A stretch of DNA of 5,912 nucleotides, from contig DATJOJ010000031.1 in assembly GCA_035507035.1 (NCBI GenBank), positions 1 through 5,912 of the forward strand, in the 5' to 3' direction. The notes under the pieces are model-generated. The model was not told the DNA's origin, ran no database searches, and saw only the letters and a program-made list of their open reading frames with translations. Made by a program: the position numbers and the translations under genes. The number at the start of each line of letters is the position of its first letter. Position 1 is the stretch's first letter. Shown here one piece after another: positions 1 through 4,538 of the stretch. The stretch is from DATJOJ01 sp035507035. GTDB taxonomy: Bacteria; Acidobacteriota; Terriglobia; Terriglobales; Acidobacteriaceae.

Positions 1-69
1 GAACCAGGCAGAACCTGACATGCGAAGACGCGTCGAAAAAACCACCAGCAATGAGATGGGGCTGAATGT

Positions 70-363
70 TCAGCGAGAGCAGCCGCGTCTCCCTGGAGGG
101 AGCCGAAGAAATGTCTCTTGACATTCCCTCTTTATAGGGCAATTCAAAGGCGTGCAACCAATCGACGTGTTTATTGTTCCGGTGGGCAGATGGTCCGACG
201 GAACGCCCGCCCCGCTGATGTAGGACGATTCATTTTGGGGAATACCGATCGTCAGCGGCCCTTCGGCTGGCGACGGCATCGCCATGATCTGAGCGAGTTT
301 CGTTGGCAGGAACTGTGTATGCCCATATAGCGTTTCGAACTTCTGCTCTGGATGGGCGGAATC
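70..363 (-). pseudogene. possible coding remnant, function unknown
   Basis: From the TAG at 366-364 down to the TGA at 70-72, one minus-strand frame stays open and its first two thirds read like real protein. It contains stretches such as KFETLYGHTQFLPTKLAQI and SPAEGPLTIGIPQNESSYIS, with balanced composition and mostly G or C at third codon positions. The tail after about position 150 loses this character. The first ATG codons (285 and 279) lie inside the protein-like stretch and have no Shine-Dalgarno sequence, while the protein-like part begins upstream of them. That fits a truncated or decayed gene, or part of a dispersed repeat, better than an intact gene. I do not recognise a family, and a chance open frame remains possible. 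Confidence 0.15.
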
Positions 364-391
364 CTAGGACTGGAGGCACTCCGAGTCAACC

Positions 392-410
392 AAAAGGTGG
401 GTGCCCCACC
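392..410 (-). terminator. candidate intrinsic terminator of the SRPBCC gene
   Basis: Read on the minus strand this is GGTGGG, a three-base loop GCA, CCCACC, then TTTT. The six-base stem is perfect and all but one of its pairs are G-C. It lies 45 bp beyond the SRPBCC stop codon. The T run is short and broken by GG, so termination may be partial. Confidence 0.5.
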
Positions 411-454
411 GCGTGCAGTGCGGCCAGAGTGGGGAACTTGATTTTAATCCCGGT

Positions 455-913
455 TCAGAGCGGCGGCGTGGCCACCGATAGCGAGCGGTTTGAGCAAAAG
501 CGGGCGAACCCGTAAATCCAGCGCTCGGTAAGCCATTTCACGAATTCCGCGCCGGCGGCGGCGGTTTTAGAGGTGCCCATCGTGTAGTAGTCAATCTCAA
601 TCAGCGTCCCGCCCTCTGCGCGATCCACAAAGCGAATCGTGCGGTGCGAGGCGAACCCACTCGCATTGCTGTGCCCCACATAACTGACCACTCGAGCAGG
701 CTGGCACTTCTCCACAACGTAGCGTATCTTTTCGTTGCGATTGTGTCGGACCCTTCCAACGATGCTGGCGTTGGTCATCCAAGGCGAACCCTCCCATCTG
801 AGTCCGTCGTACACGTCCGAGCACAGATGCCAGTTCTCGATATCGGAAAAGAGCGACCAAACTTGCTCTCTGTCAAGCTCTGTTGAAACCGAGCAATATA
901 GCTGCGCAGACAT
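455..913 (-). CDS. SRPBCC-fold (polyketide cyclase/START-like) protein
   Basis: The 152-residue product fits the SRPBCC helix-grip fold, whose members bind hydrophobic ligands in a deep cavity. Visible in order are a first strand followed by the helix REQVWSLFSDIENWHLCSD (about 15-33), whose W-x-x-x-x-D-x-x-x-W spacing is usual for the family. Then come the strands RYVVEKCQPARVVSYV (64-79) and RTIRFVDRAEGGTLIEIDYY (91-110), and a long amphipathic C-terminal helix (about 117-140). The length is normal. No signal peptide is seen, so it should be cytoplasmic. The ATG at 913 has AGGGG six bases upstream (920-924 on the plus strand). A stronger AAAGGAG lies 14 bases away, which is too far. The gene is monocistronic, diverges from the TPR gene across a gap with a CRP-type site, and is followed by a hairpin. 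Ligand and enzymatic activity cannot be read from the sequence. Confidence 0.88.
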   Translation of the reverse strand: MSAQLYCSVSTELDREQVWSLFSDIENWHLCSDVYDGLRWEGSPWMTNASIVGRVRHNRNEKIRYVVEKCQPARVVSYVGHSNASGFASHRTIRFVDRAEGGTLIEIDYYTMGTSKTAAAGAEFVKWLTERWIYGFARFCSNRSLSVATPPL

Positions 914-967
914 ATAGAGCCCCTGAGCTCCTTTCCACCTTCGGTGCTACACCCCAAGCCCCGAATG

Positions 968-1125
968 AAGTGGAAAAAATCCCAGATTCAACTCTGCCCG
1001 CGTATGTCGTGGACGGCTATCACCCGGATCACGAACCCGATTACTAAGAGGCACAGGAAAGTGTGATTGCCATCACAGACGCGCCGACACTCCGGCTCAT
1101 TTTACGGATCGGATTTTTTCCATTT
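968..1125. repeat. widely spaced inverted repeat around the CRP-type site
   Basis: The arms are AAGTGGAAAAAATCC at 968-982 and GGATTTTTTCCATTT at 1111-1125. They are complementary at 14 of 15 positions, and the inner 12 bases pair perfectly. The arms enclose 128 bp containing the TGTGA-N6-TCACA palindrome. They could be terminal repeats of a small non-autonomous element, a pair of sites for one regulator, or the base of a cruciform. I see no direct target-site duplication just outside the arms, which weakens the mobile-element reading. Confidence 0.5.
1062..1077. promoter_or_regulatory. CRP/FNR-family operator candidate
   Basis: The sequence TGTGATTGCCATCACA is a perfect palindrome of two six-base arms around a four-base centre. 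It matches the CRP half-sites TGTGA-N6-TCACA exactly. CRP-family regulators, cAMP-dependent or not, recognise such sites, and FNR-type proteins use TTGAT-N4-ATCAA, which fits less well. The site lies 148 bp upstream of the SRPBCC start and 357 bp upstream of the TPR start. It could therefore serve either divergent promoter, with the SRPBCC gene nearer. Neither promoter is clear enough to assign an activating or repressing geometry. Confidence 0.55.
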
Positions 1126-1262
1126 GTTCTTGCCCACAAATCGGCGGGGAGGGTGGCCAAGCCGCATTTTGGCGCTAACTAGTTGATTGCAATAGGCCGG
1201 GGATAATCCGGAGATCGGTTACTCAGTTCCGTTTCCGGGAAAGTCATCGTTCTCATCTTTTG

Positions 1263-1292
1263 GCTAAATTCCAGCTCAGATTTAGCTTTTTT
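1263..1292 (+). terminator. terminator-like hairpin upstream of the TPR gene
   Basis: GCTAAAT (1263-1269) and ATTTAGC (1280-1286) form a perfect seven-base stem around a ten-base loop and are followed directly by six T. The stem is AT-rich and therefore weak. It lies 142 bp before the TPR start with no plus-strand gene upstream. It could end a short leader or small RNA, or act as an attenuator in a TPR transcript. A second inverted repeat, GAGGCC/GGCCTC with a 13-base loop, starts at the next base (1293-1317). Confidence 0.4.
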
Positions 1293-1424
1293 GAGGCCGT
1301 CTCTAGCAACTGGCCTCTGATCTCGGAACCCTGAAAAGGTCCACCGCCTTTCGTCACCTCGTTTCCCAATTATGCCGATGCTACGCTCAAGTTTCAGTAT
1401 CCCTCCCCTCACAGCTCTAGTTCC

Positions 1425-1428
1425 GGAG
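1425..1428 (+). promoter_or_regulatory. ribosome-binding site fixing the TPR start
   Basis: GGAG lies six bases before the ATG at 1435. The upstream in-frame ATG at 1372 has no Shine-Dalgarno sequence, and starting there would put 21 extra residues before the signal peptide. The 1435 start is therefore preferred. Confidence 0.7.
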
Positions 1429-1434
1429 ATCCCG

Positions 1435-2901
1435 ATGCGTAACTTCGTGTCTTTCAAGACCTTGGTCATCATCGCAGTCCTAGGCCGTCTGGCTACGCCG
1501 GTTTTTGCCCATCACCTGAAAAAAGCCGCCTCCGACAAATTTCAGGTGACGACCTCGTCGCCGAAGGCTCGAGAACTCTACGACAAAGGGATGGCCGACT
1601 ACGAGAATCTCTATCTGGAGCGCTGCAATGATGACTGGCGCGCCGCGGTGATTGAAGATCCTAACTTCGGTGCCGCCTGGGCTTGGATCGCCTTCAATAG
1701 CGGCAATCCCCAGGAGGTCAACGAAGCGCGCGAGAGGGCATTGGAAATTGCGCCGAAACTTACGCCCGGAGAGCAGTTAATGATCTCCTGGATCGCCAAA
1801 GTGCAACAGGGCGACTATATCGGCGGCATCTCGGCGATGAATGACATGCTTGAGATGTATCCCAAGGACAAGCATATTCTCTATCTCGCTGCCAACTGGC
1901 TGATGGGCGAGAACGGTACTGAGCAGGCGGAGTCTTTGCTGAAAAAGGCTCTGGCGATTGACAAGAACTTCCCCGCTGCCTTGAACGACTTGGCATATGT
2001 CGATGCCCGCAACCGCAAGTTTCCGCAAGCACTCTCGGCTATGGACCGCTATGTCGCGCTCCTGCCCAACGAGCCAAATCCGCAGGATTCTTATGGGGAA
2101 CTGCTGCGTATGTCGGGGAATTTCGAAGGCGCGCTCACCCACTATCGGGCCGCGCTCAAGATCGACCCTGATTTCGTCAGCTCACAGGTCGGATTGGCCG
2201 ATACCTACGCGCTGATGGGCGATGAAGATCAGGCCCGGGTCGAATATGATAAAGCCATCCGCTTTGCGCACAACGAGACTGATCGACTGGATTACAGCTT
2301 GCAACGGGCGACGACCTGGGTTCGCGACGGCAAATACGCGGAAGCGGACAAAGAATTCGTCGAGATTGCTCAGACTGCCCACGCTAAGGATCTGCATTTG
2401 GGCGAAGCCAAGGCATACCGGCATTTATCCGAGTATCAGACCGACGATCAGTCCGCTCTCAAGGATTTAAAGCTGGCGGAAAATGCTCTGCATGATCCGG
2501 GCACAATCACACCCTCAGATCGAGATGAAGAGTTGTCGCGCATCCTTCGCAATGTGGTGGTTCGTGCCTCCCGTTCGGGCAATCCGGCCCTTGCTGATGA
2601 ATCTTTGAAGCAGCTCGAAGCCCTCGCGACAGGTAGCCGCAACCGGGTCATTCAAAGCTCGTACGAAGCGGCCGAGGGTACGCTGCTGATGGATCAGAAG
2701 AAATACGATGAGGCAGTTGCCCACCTCGAAGAGGACCAGGACAACCCCTTTACGATGGAATTGTTGGTCCAAGCCTATTATCAAACCGGGGATACCGACA
2801 AGCTGCACGACATGGAGGCCAAACTCCGGGGCACGAATATGCCGACCATGGAGCAGGCGCTGGTCGTTCCGGCCGTCCGCGCCACACGACCGAACATTTA
2901 G
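1435..2901 (+). CDS. exported tetratricopeptide-repeat (TPR) protein
   Basis: The 488-residue product begins with a Sec signal peptide. It has basic R2 and K8, a hydrophobic core at about 9-22, and V-F-A at 23-25, with likely cleavage before H26. There is no lipobox cysteine and no other strong membrane segment, so the mature protein should be periplasmic or secreted. The rest is almost entirely helical repeats. The clearest TPR units lie at about 146-179 (ending LLKKALAIDKNFP), 180-213, 214-247 (GNFEGALTHYRAALKIDPDF) and 248-280 (GDEDQARVEYDKAIRFA). Weaker ones flank them at 44-77, 285-315 and 430-470. TPR arrays bind other proteins, but no catalytic domain is present and the partner is unknown. 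It has its own upstream region, and 231 bp separate it from the PilZ gene, so it is probably monocistronic. Confidence 0.9.
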   Translation: MRNFVSFKTLVIIAVLGRLATPVFAHHLKKAASDKFQVTTSSPKARELYDKGMADYENLYLERCNDDWRAAVIEDPNFGAAWAWIAFNSGNPQEVNEARERALEIAPKLTPGEQLMISWIAKVQQGDYIGGISAMNDMLEMYPKDKHILYLAANWLMGENGTEQAESLLKKALAIDKNFPAALNDLAYVDARNRKFPQALSAMDRYVALLPNEPNPQDSYGELLRMSGNFEGALTHYRAALKIDPDFVSSQVGLADTYALMGDEDQARVEYDKAIRFAHNETDRLDYSLQRATTWVRDGKYAEADKEFVEIAQTAHAKDLHLGEAKAYRHLSEYQTDDQSALKDLKLAENALHDPGTITPSDRDEELSRILRNVVVRASRSGNPALADESLKQLEALATGSRNRVIQSSYEAAEGTLLMDQKKYDEAVAHLEEDQDNPFTMELLVQAYYQTGDTDKLHDMEAKLRGTNMPTMEQALVVPAVRATRPNI

Positions 2902-2990
2902 AGCATGTAGCTTTCAACATGGTTCCATCGCAAGCGGTCGCATCTCTCTGCTGCCATTGGACTTGCGCTTGCTGGCCTGTTGAGGTCCAT

Positions 2991-3013
2991 CGCAACCCCG
3001 GTAAGTGGTTGCG
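2991..3013. repeat. hairpin between the TPR and PilZ genes
   Basis: CGCAACC (2991-2997) and GGTTGCG (3007-3013) form a perfect seven-base stem around a nine-base loop. It lies 89 bp after the TPR stop. No T run follows on either strand, so it is not a standard intrinsic terminator. It might protect the 3' end of the TPR transcript. Confidence 0.35.
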
Positions 3014-3036
3014 GCCTGTTCCCAGGGGATACGTCG

Positions 3037-3082
3037 TTCCCCAGAACTTGATTCCGGAACCTTGATCCCGGAACCTGGGGAA
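3037..3082. repeat. tandem 14-bp repeat inside an inverted repeat
   Basis: Two adjacent 14-bp copies, CTTGATTCCGGAAC (3047-3060) and CTTGATCCCGGAAC (3061-3074), differ at one base. They are framed by the perfect inverted repeat TTCCCCAG (3037-3044) and CTGGGGAA (3075-3082). The structure ends 50 bp before the PilZ start. The left arm can alternatively pair with GGGGA at 3024-3028, giving two mutually exclusive hairpins. Possible roles are tandem regulator-binding sites or a folded leader, and a dispersed repeat element is also possible. Confidence 0.5.
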
Positions 3083-3132
3083 GTCCTCGCCTGCCGGTCG
3101 GCCTTGGTGTAAAGTATTCCCACTTCGGCCCT

Positions 3133-3453
3133 ATGGACCTCGACAGCGAACGCCGCGCCGGTACTCGAATCGCAACCCGCGTTCCTACCCGTGTTCGCAC
3201 TGCAGATGGGGTCGACCTCAACGCCCATACGCGCGACGTCAGCGCCAATGGCGTTTACCTCTACACACAGTCCCGCATCGAGAAGGGAGCAGATGTTGAG
3301 CTGGTTCTAATCCTCCCACCGGAGCTTACGTCGGGCGAGAAGTACTGGGTTTGTTGCCAAGCGACAATTGTTCGCGTCGAGGATGGCGGCGCCGAGTTTG
3401 GCCTGGCCGCCCAGATTCGGCGGATGGACATCCTGCCAGAAGTCGCCGTTTAG
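3133..3453 (+). CDS. stand-alone PilZ-domain protein
   Basis: The 106-residue product is a single PilZ domain, the family that binds the second messenger cyclic di-GMP. Both ligand-binding signatures are present in the right order. The R-x-x-x-R motif is at residues 8-12 within ERRAGTR, and D-x-S-x-x-G is at 35-40 in TRDVSANGVYL. The six-stranded barrel continues through the conserved region VELVLILPPEL and the strand WVCCQATIVRVEDGGAEFGL at about 72-91. The length is right for a minimal PilZ protein with no output domain, so it would work by binding a partner, for example in motility, envelope or exopolysaccharide control. It has no signal peptide. There is no clear Shine-Dalgarno before the ATG at 3133. 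A TAAAGT at 3110-3115 could be a -10 element giving a very short leader, but no -35 is seen. Confidence 0.9.
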   Translation: MDLDSERRAGTRIATRVPTRVRTADGVDLNAHTRDVSANGVYLYTQSRIEKGADVELVLILPPELTSGEKYWVCCQATIVRVEDGGAEFGLAAQIRRMDILPEVAV

Positions 3454-3539
3454 GCTGACGCTTTTTGCGGATCTGGTAATCGGGACCTAAGCTCTCATCT
3501 TGTGAGACTGAGTTCATTCCCGGATTTTTCTTGCGCGCA

Positions 3540-3562
3540 ATTTCCCGGCTTGGAAATGTTTT
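3540..3562 (+). terminator. weak candidate terminator after the PilZ gene
   Basis: ATTTCC (3540-3545) and GGAAAT (3552-3557) form a six-base stem around CGGCTT, followed by GTTTT. It lies 87 bp beyond the PilZ stop. The stem is short and half A-T, so confidence is low. Confidence 0.25.
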
Positions 3563-3621
3563 GACTCTCGGTCTTAAGGCATTTGTGCATTTGGCCTGAA
3601 AATTGTGAAAAAGGGGCTTCC

Positions 3622-3646
3622 ATTGCATCAGCTCTGGTGCAATAAT
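3622..3646 (+). promoter_or_regulatory. dyad overlapping an extended -10 promoter candidate
   Basis: ATTGCATCA (3622-3630) and TGGTGCAAT (3635-3643) form a nine-base dyad with one G-T mismatch around GCTC. Its right arm runs into TGCAATAAT (3638-3646), an extended -10 element matching TG-N-TATAAT at all but one base. The -35 is weak. Transcription would begin near 3653, about 43 bases before the ATG at 3696. A palindrome GCAATTGC follows at 3657-3664, so the TGCAAT motif recurs within this short region. The arrangement suggests a repressor operator or a regulated promoter. Confidence 0.35.
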
Positions 3647-3695
3647 AGGCGGCCCTGCAATTGCTATTGTCAATCTAGGTTCGGGTGGGCCAGGT

Positions 3696-4034
3696 ATGCT
3701 GATCGAAAAACTCGCGGCTGGCGTGGTGCAAGTGCAAACTCCTATCGGACCGCGCTACGTAATGCCTTCTTTTCCGCAGCGACTGTATTTGCTCTGGATG
3801 TTTCGCAACTTTCCTATTCTTCCGCATGCGGTGCTGTCGCGCCGGCAGCAACGCATGATTGACCGAATGTGCAGCGAACAGAGCTTCGCTTCGATAGCGT
3901 ACACCGATGCGCTGGAGGAAGCGCCAGTGATCGGAACGGTCGAGCATCGTCCGCCCATCTCGGCGGAAATCTGGCCTCCACGGCGGCCCGTGGCGAGCGA
4001 AGCTTTGCGAGCGGGAGTTCGGCAACAGCTTTAG
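3696..4034 (+). CDS. small conserved-looking protein of unknown function
   Basis: The 112-residue product is not a family I can name. It has coherent protein composition and codon use throughout. The N-terminal part IEKLAAGVVQVQTPIGPRYV is followed by an aromatic stretch, QRLYLLWMFRNFPILPHAVL (about 28-47). Then comes a basic helical segment, SRRQQRMIDRMCSEQ (48-62), and a proline-rich C-terminal tail. There is no signal peptide, and the aromatic stretch is too charged for a clear membrane helix. It resembles short hypothetical proteins I associate with Acidobacteriota, from memory only. The ATG at 3696 is preceded by GGGTGGG about six bases away, a weak ribosome-binding site. A dyad-promoter region lies directly upstream, and the gene converges on the GYD gene. 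Confidence 0.7.
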   Translation: MLIEKLAAGVVQVQTPIGPRYVMPSFPQRLYLLWMFRNFPILPHAVLSRRQQRMIDRMCSEQSFASIAYTDALEEAPVIGTVEHRPPISAEIWPPRRPVASEALRAGVRQQL

Positions 4035-4085
4035 TCCTCTGCCCCTCAGTTCTCTTCAGATCGCCGATCCTAGGCGGCCTGAATC

Positions 4086-4111
4086 AAAAAGGCGGCCGAA
4101 AGCGGCCGCCT
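4086..4111 (-). terminator. strong intrinsic terminator of the transporter-GYD unit
   Basis: AGGCGGCCG (4090-4098) and CGGCCGCCT (4103-4111) form a perfect nine-base GC stem with a four-base loop. Read on the minus strand, the hairpin ends in TTTTT from the A run at 4086-4090. It lies 25 bp after the GYD stop codon. On the plus strand no T run follows it, although the hairpin sits 55 bp after the 3696-4034 gene and could still slow transcription from that side. Confidence 0.85.
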
Positions 4112-4136
4112 CAATTCGACGGGATTCCAGCGCAAG

Positions 4137-4478
4137 CTAGGCTGCTAGAGCCGTCGCCGACGCAGGTTCATAGCCGCAATCTCGCGCTTTCTTCAACGCC
4201 TGTACCGCTTCTTCCGCAGAAATCAGCGGGGTCGTTTGCACCGATTTGCAAGCTCCACCGGCGGCAAACGCCATCGCAATCGCAGCGGCGCTCACGTTGT
4301 CGGGCATCTCCGTGATGACCACGATGTCATAATCCCCAAAGCAGAACCACGCCGACTCGATCTTGCCTCCCAGTTTTTCTACCGCGGGCCGTACCGCTTC
4401 AATCCGGTTTTGTGGGTTCGCCACGACCGCTTCCCATCCTTCGCGGGAGTAGGCGACCTGTTGCAGATAATGTGGCAT
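4137..4478 (-). CDS. GYD-domain protein
   Basis: The 113-residue product matches the GYD family, small alpha/beta proteins of unresolved function named for a Gly-Tyr-Asp motif. Here the signature reads WFCFGDYDIVVITEMPD (44-60), with an Asp inserted before the Tyr-Asp pair, as in many members. It follows the usual N-terminal strand MPHYLQQVAYS and the helix at about 26-37 (RIEAVRPAVEKLGG). The A- and G-rich segment AAAIAMAFAAGGACKSVQTTPL (64-85), in two parts, leads to the final strand and helix. Length is typical and no export signal is seen. The frame is open far upstream into the transporter gene, but the start is fixed at 4478 by a near-perfect Shine-Dalgarno. The gene is 56 bp downstream of the transporter gene and followed by a strong terminator, so co-transcription is likely. 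Confidence 0.9.
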   Translation of the reverse strand: MPHYLQQVAYSREGWEAVVANPQNRIEAVRPAVEKLGGKIESAWFCFGDYDIVVITEMPDNVSAAAIAMAFAAGGACKSVQTTPLISAEEAVQALKKARDCGYEPASATALAA

Positions 4479-4482
4479 GCAG

Positions 4483-4490
4483 CCTCCTTT
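4483..4490 (-). promoter_or_regulatory. strong ribosome-binding site of the GYD gene
   Basis: On the minus strand AAAGGAGG lies four bases before the ATG at 4478. It decides this start against the longer open frame, which extends to 4964 inside the transporter gene. Confidence 0.85.
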
Positions 4491-4509
4491 CAGTTCACCT
4501 TGGGGGCGA

Positions 4510-4538
4510 ATCATCCCACCGGCAGAAGCCACAGTCAA
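4510..4538 (-). promoter_or_regulatory. candidate internal promoter for the GYD gene
   Basis: On the minus strand TTGACT (4538-4533) is separated by exactly 17 bases from GATGAT (4515-4510). These match the sigma-70 consensus at 5 of 6 and 4 of 6 positions. Transcription would start near 4503, about 25 bases before the GYD ATG. The -35 box contains the TGA stop codon of the transporter gene. Confidence 0.35.

Larger units (their letters stand above)
1..454. other. gene-poor region without a convincing complete gene
   Basis: No open frame here has a good ribosome-binding site together with recognisable protein motifs. The plus-strand frames are rich in arginine and look like antisense readings. 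The one stretch with protein-like composition lies on the minus strand between 363 and about 130, and it is listed separately as a possible remnant. A compact GC hairpin at 396-410 probably terminates the SRPBCC gene. The segment CCCCAC (404-409) can also pair with GTGGGG (429-434), so this part is rich in overlapping inverted repeats. No tRNA or rRNA is visible. Confidence 0.5.
914..1434. other. 521-bp divergent intergenic region
   Basis: This gap lies between the SRPBCC gene (minus) and the TPR gene (plus) and should contain promoters for both, but I see no convincing -35/-10 pair on either strand. It does hold a CRP/FNR-type palindrome (1062-1077), a widely spaced inverted repeat (968-982 and 1111-1125), a plus-strand terminator-like hairpin (1263-1292), and a second inverted repeat, GAGGCC/GGCCTC (1293-1298 and 1312-1317). 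A short plus frame ending in TAA at 1045-1047 reads ALPAYVVDGYHPDHEPDY-like protein (last residues PAYVVDGYHPDHEPDY) but has no credible start. Confidence 0.6.

Noticed and set aside
118..146. Perfect -35 hexamer TTGACA at 118-123
   Set aside because: No acceptable -10 lies 16-18 bases downstream, and no supported gene follows on that strand.
914..1050. Promoter for the SRPBCC gene such as TTGAAT-N17-TCATTC
   Set aside because: The -10 hexamer is poor, and no alternative gave a consistent geometry with the CRP-type site.
1372..1434. Upstream ATG for the TPR gene
   Set aside because: It has no Shine-Dalgarno sequence and would bury the signal peptide behind 21 residues. The ATG at 1435 has GGAG at six bases.
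1179..1472. 97-codon minus-strand open frame across the TPR start
   Set aside because: It is antisense to the TPR signal-peptide region and crosses the hairpins. No start signal or family resemblance was found.
3869..4315. 148-codon plus-strand open frame
   Set aside because: It runs through the 3' part of the 3696-4034 gene, the strong terminator and the GYD gene antisense. Composition is low-complexity Ser/Arg/Pro.
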